NCBI GenBank assembly: GCA_965214085.1
Contig: OZ243937.1
Span: 620,001 to 684,000 of the forward strand
Reading direction: 5' to 3'
Length of the DNA: 64,000 bases
DNA from: UBA6055 sp965214085
GTDB taxonomy: Bacteria; Chloroflexota; Anaerolineae; Aggregatilineales; Phototrophicaceae
Part shown: positions 8,789 through 16,111 of the stretch, piece by piece
Numbering within the stretch: position 1 is the stretch's first letter
Layout: every line of letters starts with the position of its first letter
The notes under the pieces: model-generated
What the model was told of the DNA's origin: nothing
Database searches by the model: none
The model's input: the letters and a program-made list of their open reading frames with translations, nothing else
Position numbers and translations under genes: made by a program

Positions 8789-9496
8789 ATGGACTTGGAT
8801 ACGCAGCGGCGGCTGAACCGGATCAATCGCGAATTCTACCGCCTGACCGCGGCGGAATTCGACGCCACGCGCCAAAAAGCCTGGTCGGGCTGGCGGCGGA
8901 TGCTGGACGCGGTCGACTTGCCGCTGGCCTCCGTAATGGATATCGGCTGCGGCAACGGACGGCTGGCGCGTTTTCTAGCCGGGCAGCAAGCGCATGACTT
9001 CGCTTATATCGGCATCGACAGCAATCCCGAGCTGTTGGCATACGCGCGCAGCCAGGACCCGCGCGTCAAACTGGAACTGATCAAGCGGGATGTGATCCTG
9101 GGGGCGCTGCCCGCGCGGCAGGCGCAGTTGGTGGCGCTCTTCGGTTTGCTGCATCATGTGCCCGGCGCGGCGCGGCGACGCCAGCTGCTGCAAAGCGCGG
9201 CGACTTGCGTTTTGCCCGGCGGCTATCTGGTTCTGGCGGCTTGGCGCTTTTACGAGCAGGAGCGCTTCCGCCGGCGCATCGTGCCCTGGCCGGAAGATTT
9301 TGCGCTGGAACGCCACGACTATCTGCTGGATTGGCGACGGGGAGAGCGCGCCCTGCGCTATTGCCATTACATCGACGATGAGGAACACGCGGAATTGGTC
9401 GCGGCGGCGGGCCTGCCTGTCATCGATGACTTCCGCGCGGACGGCGGCTTAAATCGTTATACCGTGCTGCGGAGAGAAGCGGCGGAGCGAGGCTGA
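8789..9496 (+). CDS. Class I SAM-dependent methyltransferase, Trm9-like
   Basis: The 235 aa protein has the Rossmann SAM site DIGCGNGRLARFL (51-63), an acidic residue at the end of strand 2 (YIGIDSNPELL) and the post-motif ALFGLLHHVPG. The C-terminal block DYLLDWRRGERALRYCHYIDDEE resembles the region of Trm9/ABH8-family tRNA wobble-uridine methyltransferases where a Trp-x-x-Gly and Arg-Tyr-x-His pattern recurs. A small-molecule or tRNA substrate is possible; the Trm9 link is by motif memory only. The 200 bases upstream hold no other gene. No strong ribosome site precedes ATG 8789, and the next in-frame Met is far inside the domain. Confidence 0.75.
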   Translation: MDLDTQRRLNRINREFYRLTAAEFDATRQKAWSGWRRMLDAVDLPLASVMDIGCGNGRLARFLAGQQAHDFAYIGIDSNPELLAYARSQDPRVKLELIKRDVILGALPARQAQLVALFGLLHHVPGAARRRQLLQSAATCVLPGGYLVLAAWRFYEQERFRRRIVPWPEDFALERHDYLLDWRRGERALRYCHYIDDEEHAELVAAAGLPVIDDFRADGGLNRYTVLRREAAERG

Positions 9497-9525
9497 GGAC
9501 CCCGCTCCACCGATTGAAACTGTGA

Positions 9526-10758
9526 CTATCCGCAATCGCCTTTGAGCAAATTATAGGGCGCCACCGCGTGCAGATTGTCGTTCTCGTTGGTTTCGGCCAC
9601 TTGATTCAGATAGTCGAGCCGCAGGTTGATATTGTGCACCACGTCATAGTGCACTGTCGGCGTCAGGTATCCCTGTATCCGCTGGGACGCTCCCGCCGCC
9701 AGGGGGCCAAAGGCAATTTCAGTGCGTTCGCGCTGCGGCTGGCCCGGTACCAAATCGGTAACCTGGATCGTGCCGCCGCTGGTAGACGCGCCATTGCCAT
9801 TGTTGACCACTGTTACATGGATGGCGTAGCCGACCCCGCATGTCGCCGGGTGCGGATCAATGACCACATCTTGCATGACCAGGTTGGCGCCGGTCGTTGG
9901 CACGGGCACAGCTGTTGGTATCGGAATCGGCGTCGGCGGCAATGGCGGCGGGTTGATGCGCGCCAAGTTGCTGAGATCGCCTTCGGTACGCACGATGTTG
10001 GGATGGATGAAGCCGCTGCGGCCGGTATCCAGTTCGATGTAGAACCAACCCGTGCCGAAGCTGCTGATGCCCTTGATGCTAGCGGAATTGCCTTCGTGCA
10101 AGCCGCCGACAATCGTATACAGAATGGAATCCCCAGCGCGAACGTTGGCGTTGACCAAGGCGATGACGCGCGGCCCGGTATCGGGTTCCTCAGTTGGCTC
10201 GGGATCAGCGGCTGGTTCAGGCTCTCCCGCTGCTGGTTCCATTGCGTCTTCTGCCGGTCCCGCTGCTTCTTCCACGACAACGACGACCTGCTCTACAGCG
10301 GCGAAAGGCGGCGGGTTGTTCTCAATGCGTATCGGGCTGACGCGGAAGAAGTGCGGATCGCCAGCTTCCTTTTCGATCCGCAGGCGCAATTCGTACAAGC
10401 CGTCCGACAGGGTTACTGTATTCCAGGTGCCCAGGATGTCGTCGGTCACAGCTGTGATCCGCGGCAATGACGCCGGGAACCACTGGTTGTTCGCTTGCTC
10501 CGCGCCCTCTCCCATGTCCAGCGCTAATGGACGAAACTCGACGAAGAAATTGCGCATGTCGGCCAAAGACACAGTGCCGCGGATATCTACGCTGTCCCGC
10601 ACGACGTAAACCGGCGGCGGAAAAGTGATATTAGCTTCCGGATTCACCATGTCCGGGTCTTTAGGCGCGATAATGCTTTCTTCGTCCTGCCCCTGCGCCG
10701 CTGGTATCAACAGCAGCGCCGAAAAAATGAGCAAGATGAGCAATTGAATACGTTTCAT
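9526..10758 (-). CDS. Secreted SH3b and CARDB domain protein
   Basis: The start at 10758 has a perfect AGGAGG eight bases upstream and gives a clean signal peptide (MKRIQLLILLIFSALLLIPA, then AQGQ). The 410 aa product has an N-terminal beta-rich region (about 30-150), a Pro/Glu-rich low-complexity linker (about 155-190), a bacterial SH3 domain (VIALVNANVRAGDS to GRSGFIHPNIV, about 190-250), a short Pro/Thr linker, and a C-terminal CARDB-like adhesion domain (VMQDVVIDPHPATCGVGYAIHV to TNENDN). Proteins of this make-up act on the outside of the cell, in wall binding or as scaffold. It is transcribed away from the ABC ATPase gene. Confidence 0.8.
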   Translation of the reverse strand: MKRIQLLILLIFSALLLIPAAQGQDEESIIAPKDPDMVNPEANITFPPPVYVVRDSVDIRGTVSLADMRNFFVEFRPLALDMGEGAEQANNQWFPASLPRITAVTDDILGTWNTVTLSDGLYELRLRIEKEAGDPHFFRVSPIRIENNPPPFAAVEQVVVVVEEAAGPAEDAMEPAAGEPEPAADPEPTEEPDTGPRVIALVNANVRAGDSILYTIVGGLHEGNSASIKGISSFGTGWFYIELDTGRSGFIHPNIVRTEGDLSNLARINPPPLPPTPIPIPTAVPVPTTGANLVMQDVVIDPHPATCGVGYAIHVTVVNNGNGASTSGGTIQVTDLVPGQPQRERTEIAFGPLAAGASQRIQGYLTPTVHYDVVHNINLRLDYLNQVAETNENDNLHAVAPYNLLKGDCG

Positions 10759-11004
10759 AGCGAGGCCTCCTGCAAACATGCGCTAATTCGGCACAATAGA
10801 TTTATGAACCATACAGATATGATACGGCGAAAGCATAACTTGTGCCCGCCACATTTGCACAGTATCAATGTAAATCGCCTTGATTATAGAATTGCCTAAA
10901 GACACTCTACCCGCCCTAGACCGATTCCGATAGGCTTCAAGCATGAGGATCAAGCGCTGTCGAACCTTTGCAGACTTGGCATTTGCGCGGGAAGCGCATT
11001 GGCA

Positions 11005-11694
11005 ATGAAGCAAGCCGTCGTGGTAAAGATTCGCGATCTGCACAAGACTTACAGCGAGGGCGACCGTACCTTGCGGGTGCTGGACGGCGTCAGCCTCGAC
11101 ATTCTCCAGGGCGAATTCCTGGCTTTGTTGGGCGCCAGCGGCAGCGGCAAAAGCACCTTGCTGAATCTGCTCAGCGGCATTGACCAGCCCGATCAAGGCA
11201 GTATCGTCATTGAGGGCATCGATATCACAAAGCTCGGCGATACCCGGCTGACGCTCTTCCGCCGCGAGCGCATCGGCATCGTCTTTCAGTTCTTTAACCT
11301 CATTCCCACCCTGACGGTATTGGAGAATATCACGCTGCCAAAAGAGTTGGGCGGCGCCCGACGCCATTCGATTGAGCCGCGGGCTATCGAACTGCTGGGG
11401 CATGTTGGCTTGGCAACCCGCGCCGATACTTATCCGGACAAGCTGAGCGGCGGCGAACAGCAACGCGTTGCCATCGCCCGCGCCCTCCTGCATGAACCGG
11501 CTATCGTCTTCGCTGACGAGCCGACCGGCAACCTGGATGAGGATACCGGCGCGCAAATCTTGCAACTGCTGCTGCGGCTTACATGCGGCGCTGGCAAAAC
11601 CCTTATCATGGCCACGCACAGTCCCGAAATCGGGAAGAGCGCCGATCGCGTCTGTCAAATCCACGATGGCGGGTTGCAGGTCGATGCCGGCTAA
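11005..11694 (+). CDS. ABC transporter ATP-binding protein, LolD/MacB type
   Basis: This 229 aa protein is a complete ABC ATPase: Walker A GASGSGKST, Q-loop VFQFFNLIPTLTV, signature LSGGEQQRVAIARAL, Walker B VFADEPTGNLD and the H-loop ATHS. The FNLIPTLTVLENI and ADEPTGNLD wording is typical of the MacB/LolD/FtsE branch, which partners with FtsX-like permeases. No permease is adjacent; the large FtsX-type permease at 49998-52751 is the only candidate in the window. I use ATG 11005; a TTG six bases upstream is in frame. The 240-base divergent region with the SH3/CARDB gene holds no recognisable operator. Confidence 0.92.
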   Translation: MKQAVVVKIRDLHKTYSEGDRTLRVLDGVSLDILQGEFLALLGASGSGKSTLLNLLSGIDQPDQGSIVIEGIDITKLGDTRLTLFRRERIGIVFQFFNLIPTLTVLENITLPKELGGARRHSIEPRAIELLGHVGLATRADTYPDKLSGGEQQRVAIARALLHEPAIVFADEPTGNLDEDTGAQILQLLLRLTCGAGKTLIMATHSPEIGKSADRVCQIHDGGLQVDAG

Positions 11695-11943
11695 GTCTGG
11701 GCAAGCTGCACAATGGTTTGCCGCCCTCGCGCTTGCTCGCGGGTTATACTGCGGCGTAAGATAATCGCAGCTGGGTTCTCTATGGATTCTCGTCCCGCGC
11801 CGCTATGTCTTTGGCGCAAGACGCGGTAGAATAAGCGGCAGGGCAGGCTATGACAAGCGGTACACGGACTGCCCGAAGTATGAACTTCGTTGTGGTCTGG
11901 CTGTTTTTGTTGAAGTCGATACCAGGTCGAAAGGCGGAGGCCG

Positions 11944-12381
11944 ATGGCTGACCCGAAGCATGACAGCAAAGTACGGACCATCCTCTCCGAATTGCGGGAC
12001 GTCAACAAGGACCGGCGGCGAACAGCGGTGATGAAGTTGGGCATGGTCGGCGGCGACCAGGCCGTGCGAACGCTGATCAGAATCGTGGATAACAGCCAGG
12101 AAGACTTAATCGTGCGTGGACGCGCCGCGCTGATGCTGGGCAAACTGAAGGACGACCGCGCCGTTCCCCATCTGATCCGCGCGCTGGAAGCGCCTGGTTT
12201 CCTCACGCCCTATAATGCCGCGCAGGCTTTGGGCAAAATCGGCGATCCGCGCGCTGTGGACGCCCTGCTGGATTTCGCCGATAGCAGCCGCGACAAGACG
12301 CGCGACGCCGCCGTGCTGGCTCTGCGCCAGTTGGGCCACGAGTCCGAATTGGATACGCTTGAGCCCCAGCCGCCCATCTAA
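11944..12381 (+). CDS. HEAT-repeat (PBS lyase-like) protein
   Basis: The 145 aa product is made of about four HEAT repeats: RRRTAVMKLGMVGGDQAVRTLI, VRGRAALMLGKLKDDRAVPHLI, PYNAAQALGKIGDPRAVDALL and TRDAAVLALRQLGHESELDTL. Such proteins are binding platforms; some handle bilins, but nothing here shows a lyase site. A good AAGGCGGAGG ribosome site precedes ATG 11944. The roughly 185 bases between a TATACT at about 11743 and the start contain two stem-loops (GGGCAG..CTGCCC and CGAAGT..ACTTCG), so the transcript may have a structured leader. Confidence 0.75.
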   Translation: MADPKHDSKVRTILSELRDVNKDRRRTAVMKLGMVGGDQAVRTLIRIVDNSQEDLIVRGRAALMLGKLKDDRAVPHLIRALEAPGFLTPYNAAQALGKIGDPRAVDALLDFADSSRDKTRDAAVLALRQLGHESELDTLEPQPPI

Positions 12382-12473
12382 CGGTCCCGCTGACGCCTGG
12401 TGCCCCCCACTATTCATTTCCGCTTCACGTTTCGCCTGGTCTTCGCTTGATCATCGGCTCCCAGATTCGACCT

Positions 12474-13589
12474 TTAGCCCGATTGACCGGCGGTATTCGC
12501 GCGGACACCGATGGCTTGCGGCGTCCCGCTTGATTGGCTGTCCCCGTTCTGGCCCTGGGCCGGCGCCTGTGTGCCGCAGTCCTGCGCGGTCTGCTGCAGC
12601 TTGGCGGTCAATTCGCCGCGGCTGACCGGGCTGTAACTGGGGTAGAGCTCGAGCGCGGCGGCGTACTGATCCTTCGCCTGGCAGGCATCCCCCTGCAGCG
12701 CCAGCGCGTCGCCGTAGTAACGCAGCGCGTCCTGCAATTCGGCAGCGACTTGTCCATTCATATAGTTCGAGTTGTGCTGGTAATAGATCTCGTTGAAGCG
12801 CAGCACAGCCAGGGCCGGGTTGGTGGTCTTGTAGCGCTGTCCCGTCAAGTATTGTTCGGCGACATAGCGCTCGTAATTCAGCTCGCCGATGTCGCCGTAG
12901 ACTTCAGCGCGATCGGTCAGCACGATGGCTTCCGAGAGCTTGCCGCTACGATACAGCAGCAGCGCCTGCGCCGAAAGCGCCTGCAGCGCCAAGCCGCGCA
13001 CTTGATCGCGGTTATAGTCGCCGTCCAAGCCGATGATCGCTTCCAGTGTATCAATCGCCGCCACGAAATCTCGCGCTTGCAGATCCGCTCCGGCTTCAGC
13101 CAGCAGCGCGTCAAGGTCGTATGCCCAGTCGCTGTCATCTTCGGCGGGGGGCGCTGATGCCTGGACGGGCGGCGGCGTGGCTGTCGGGGCGGGTTGGGTT
13201 GCGGTCAGGGTTGGGGCGGCTGTGGGACTTGGCTGAGCCAGCAGAAAGGCGGCCGTCGCCGTGGGCAAGAGCGGCAGCAGGCAAACGGGCGCTGGCATCA
13301 CCGAGCGCAGCGACTCGATGCGCCTTCGCGCCAAGTCGTAGTTGCCCGCGGCCAGATCCTGGGGAATAAGCTCGCATTGATGTTGCTGTGTGACCGCAGC
13401 CGCAACTGTGGCTTTGGCGCGCGCCGTCTCTACCCCCGAGCCCCAGCCAGCGTAGGCAGAGACGATGACAAGCGCAGCGGCCATGAGCAAAAAGGCCGTC
13501 GAACCCATCGCCCAAATCAGGCAGCTGGCGCCTGGTCCGCGCGGCTGCGGCTTGCGATAGCTGGTCACTTGCGGCTGCTTGTTCTTCAA
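12474..13589 (-). CDS. Membrane-anchored TPR-like protein
   Basis: The 371 aa product has a short cytoplasmic N-terminus, one transmembrane helix (about residues 24-50, WAMGSTAFLLMAAALVIVSA), a Thr/Pro/Ala-rich stretch (about 115-150) and a helical C-terminal domain with tetratricopeptide-like units (LQARDFVAAIDTLEAIIGLD, LYRSGKLSEAIVLTDRAE, ACQAKDQYAAALELYP). It probably faces outward and binds other proteins. The first codon appears to be TTG at 13589; a TATAAT on this strand at 13656-13651 would give a leader of about 55 bases. The product is not recognised beyond these modules. Confidence 0.7.
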   Translation of the reverse strand: MKNKQPQVTSYRKPQPRGPGASCLIWAMGSTAFLLMAAALVIVSAYAGWGSGVETARAKATVAAAVTQQHQCELIPQDLAAGNYDLARRRIESLRSVMPAPVCLLPLLPTATAAFLLAQPSPTAAPTLTATQPAPTATPPPVQASAPPAEDDSDWAYDLDALLAEAGADLQARDFVAAIDTLEAIIGLDGDYNRDQVRGLALQALSAQALLLYRSGKLSEAIVLTDRAEVYGDIGELNYERYVAEQYLTGQRYKTTNPALAVLRFNEIYYQHNSNYMNGQVAAELQDALRYYGDALALQGDACQAKDQYAAALELYPSYSPVSRGELTAKLQQTAQDCGTQAPAQGQNGDSQSSGTPQAIGVRANTAGQSG

Positions 13590-13881
13590 ATAGATTGTCT
13601 CATTTCAAGTACGCCCGGTTACGCGTTGCCCTTGACGCTGGGCGGCGCGCATTATAGTGCACATCAAGAGGGGTCGCCAGACAATGAATGACGCTTCCTG
13701 CTGCGCCGGCGGGAAATGTATCCTTTACGATTGAAACAATACTTTACCATCGAGGACACCGAGAATTGCTAGATCACCGAGAAACTCAATCAAAATATGC
13801 CATATTCTTTGTGTGCTTTGTGTCTTTGTGGTGAATTTAAATTTCAACCGAATTCGATACGCTACCGGCGCCGGCGCCCGC
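13590..13881. other. Intergenic region with a decayed repeat copy
   Basis: About 290 bases without a gene. Near 13750-13845 runs of GACACCGAG type and TTTGTGTGCTTTGTGTCTTT type resemble the two subterminal blocks of the MITE-like family, but the terminal CAGGGCAATCGC arms cannot be found. I read it as a much degraded copy. Short reading frames through it are spurious. Confidence 0.4.
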
Positions 13882-13911
13882 TTGACGCCAATTTGCATCC
13901 CATGTTACACT
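13882..13911 (+). promoter_or_regulatory. Promoter of the metG leader transcript
   Basis: TTGACG (13882-13887) and TACACT (13906-13911) are separated by 18 bases. The A of an ATG is seven bases past the -10 box, so transcription should begin at or very near that start codon. Confidence 0.6.
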
Positions 13912-13917
13912 CGCGCC

Positions 13918-13998
13918 ATGACTTGCCGCCAGCCCACGGCCACGCCTATGCGGATGCTTTCGCTCCATACGGACAGACGGCTGTTGCGGCTCGCTTAG
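13918..13998 (+). CDS. Candidate leaderless leader peptide upstream of metG
   Basis: A 26-codon frame starts with ATG 13918 and stops at TAG 13996-13998. It has two internal Met codons only one codon apart (13948 and 13954). There is no ribosome site, but the -10 box lies 6 bases before the ATG as in the BtpA-like gene at 18097, which supports leaderless translation. A ribosome stalled at the Met codons would leave the downstream antiterminator arm (13972-13981) free; one that reaches the stop would sit just past it. The peptide itself (MTCRQPTATPMRMLSLHTDR...) resembles nothing known to me. This is an inference from layout, not a recognised gene. Confidence 0.4.
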   Translation: MTCRQPTATPMRMLSLHTDRRLLRLA

Positions 13999-14050
13999 GC
14001 ATCACACAGCGCAATCTCAAGGCCGTCTGTCAGCGACAGGCGGTTTTTTT
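13972..14050 (+). terminator. Candidate transcription attenuator before metG
   Basis: GCCGTCTGTC (14022-14031) can pair in two exclusive ways: perfectly with GACAGACGGC (13972-13981), or with GACAGGCGG (14035-14043, one G-U pair) to form a hairpin followed by seven T (14044-14050). The second is a textbook intrinsic terminator, the first its antiterminator. metG begins 68 bases later. I found no T-box consensus. Confidence 0.65.
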
Positions 14051-14117
14051 GTTGTAACGAACGCTTGACGAGGTCGATATGATTGCCTCAGCGCAAGCTA
14101 GCCAGGAGAAAGAGACC

Positions 14118-15932
14118 ATGTCAGCAGAATATATTCACGTGTCGGTGGCTTGGCCCTATGCCAATGGCGACCTGCACATCGGCCATTTAGCCGGCGCTTA
14201 TTTGCCCGCCGATATCTTCGCCCGCTACCACAGGCTGCGCGGCAATCACGTGCTGATGGTCAGCGGCTCGGACAGCCACGGCACGCCTATCACGGTCGAG
14301 GCGGATAAACGCGGGCTTTCCCCGCGCGAAGTCTTTGAGCATTATCACGAGCGCTTCCTGCAGACGCAGCGGAAAGTCGGCATCAGCTACGACCTCTTCA
14401 CGCATACCGACACCGAAAATCACCATCAGGTGGCGCAAGATATCTTCACGCTCTTGCTGCAGCGCGGTTTCCTATACAAAGAAAGGCAGACCCTGCTCTA
14501 CAGCGAAAGCGAAAAGCGCTTCTTGCCCGATCGCTACGTCGAGGGAACCTGTTACATTTGCAAGTACCCCAACGCGCGCGGCGACCAATGCGACAATTGC
14601 GGCAATTTGATGGACGCCATCCAGCTCATCGACCCGCACAGCCGCAACAATCCCGCCGACAAGCTCATCAAACGCGATTCCGAGCACTATTTCCTGGACC
14701 TGGCCGCCTTCACCGAGCAGATCCTGAAATACCTCGCTGCGCACGAACATCACTGGCGGCCCAACGTCAGCCGCTTCAGCCAGAACTTCGTCAAAGACGG
14801 GCTGCGCGGCCGGCCCATCACGCGCGATATCGACTGGGGCATCCGCGTGCCCCTAGACGGTTGGGAGGACAAGCGCCTTTACGTCTGGTTCGACGCCGTC
14901 ATGGGTTATTTCACCGCCAGCATCGAATGGGCGAACAACATCGGCCAGCCCGACGCCTGGAAAAAGTGGTGGTACAACCGCGCCGCCAAGATCTACAACT
15001 TCATTGGCAAGGACAATATCCCCTTCCACACCATCATCTGGCAAGCCGAGCTGCTGGGCATCAACGGCATTTACAACGAAGACGACCCCACCTACGGCGA
15101 TATCCCGCTGCAACTGCCTTACGATGTGCCCGCCAATGAGTTCATGAATATCGAGGGCGAGCAATTCTCCACTTCGCGCAATTGGGCGGTCTGGCTGCCC
15201 GATTTGCTCGAGCGCTACCAGGCCGATGCCCTGCGCTTCTACGTCGCGCGCACCTTCCCCGAGCGCCAGGACAGCGACTTCTCCTGGGAGGGATTTCTGG
15301 CGCGTGTCAACAATGAGCTGCTGGCGGCTTGGGGCAATCTGGTCAATCGCATGCTCGGTTTCGCCTTCAAGCGCTTTGACGGCATGGTTCCGCAGTACGA
15401 CCAACTGACCGCCGCCGACGCCGCCATCATCGCCGCGACCGAAGCCGGCTTCGACAGCGTCGGCGCGCTGCTGGAGGCAGTCCGCCCCAAAGAAGCGCTG
15501 GAAGAGACGCTGTCGCTGGCGCGCGAGGTCAACGCCTGGCTCAACGAGCGCGAACCTTGGAAGACGCTCAAGCCCGACCCGGCCGATGCCGCCCGCTCGG
15601 TCTACACTGCGCTGCGCTGCATCGACAATTTGAAAATCCTATTCGCGCCTTTCACGCCCTTCAGCTCGCAGCAGGTGCACGAGATGCTGGGATACGACGG
15701 TCAGCTCTTCGGCGAGCTCAATATCGAGAATTACAGCGAGGAAACGCGCGATCACCTGGCGCTGGTCTATGACGGGAGCGCGGCGATAGGGCAGTGGGTG
15801 AAGAGCGAGTTGGCGCCGGGGCAGAGGCTGCGTGCGCCTAGCCCGCTGTTTGTGAAGCTGGATCCGGAGATTGTCGACGAGGAGCGAAAGTACCTGGGGC
15901 GGGAGAGGGTGGAGGGGGAGATTGAGCATTGA
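14118..15932 (+). CDS. metG: Methionyl-tRNA synthetase
   Basis: MetRS charges tRNA(Met) for initiation and elongation. The 604 aa protein shows the HIGH signature (residues 20-23, in DLHIGHLAGAY), a one-knuckle zinc site with four cysteines (CYICKYPNARGDQCDNCG, about 145-162), the WFDAVMGY and FIGKDNIPFH motifs, and an FSTSR form of the KMSKS loop near residue 350, a variant typical of the larger archaeal-like MetRS class. The anticodon-binding helical domain follows; there is no C-terminal tRNA-binding (Trbp111) extension. ATG 14118 is chosen for the AGGAG six to ten bases upstream; an earlier in-frame ATG at 14079 lacks one. A terminator with an alternative antiterminator precedes it. Confidence 0.96.
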   Translation: MSAEYIHVSVAWPYANGDLHIGHLAGAYLPADIFARYHRLRGNHVLMVSGSDSHGTPITVEADKRGLSPREVFEHYHERFLQTQRKVGISYDLFTHTDTENHHQVAQDIFTLLLQRGFLYKERQTLLYSESEKRFLPDRYVEGTCYICKYPNARGDQCDNCGNLMDAIQLIDPHSRNNPADKLIKRDSEHYFLDLAAFTEQILKYLAAHEHHWRPNVSRFSQNFVKDGLRGRPITRDIDWGIRVPLDGWEDKRLYVWFDAVMGYFTASIEWANNIGQPDAWKKWWYNRAAKIYNFIGKDNIPFHTIIWQAELLGINGIYNEDDPTYGDIPLQLPYDVPANEFMNIEGEQFSTSRNWAVWLPDLLERYQADALRFYVARTFPERQDSDFSWEGFLARVNNELLAAWGNLVNRMLGFAFKRFDGMVPQYDQLTAADAAIIAATEAGFDSVGALLEAVRPKEALEETLSLAREVNAWLNEREPWKTLKPDPADAARSVYTALRCIDNLKILFAPFTPFSSQQVHEMLGYDGQLFGELNIENYSEETRDHLALVYDGSAAIGQWVKSELAPGQRLRAPSPLFVKLDPEIVDEERKYLGRERVEGEIEH

Positions 15933-16111
15933 AACATTTTCTCTTGTAGACGGGAAGACTGAAGAACTTACGTTTTCGCTCATGCCGTTCCGTTCTCGGA
16001 CATCCGAATTCGTTGTAAGGAGGCGCATTGAAATGAGATATATGTCGTTCTATTATTTCATACACAAATCTTCTTTCGATCCACATGGTTCCATGAATAG
16101 AAGGAAAACCT

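Noticed and set aside
8599..8997. 132-codon frame overlapping the methyltransferase start
   Set aside because: It overlaps the real gene in another frame for over 200 bases and shows no domain.
10783..11664. Long minus-strand reading frame (293 codons) opposite the ABC ATPase gene
   Set aside because: It mirrors the ATPase gene, whose motifs are all intact. GC-rich codon use produces long antisense frames; no known domain appears in it.
13882..14117. T-box riboswitch in the metG leader
   Set aside because: Neither the conserved T-box 14-mer nor the specifier-loop features are present; only competing hairpins are seen.
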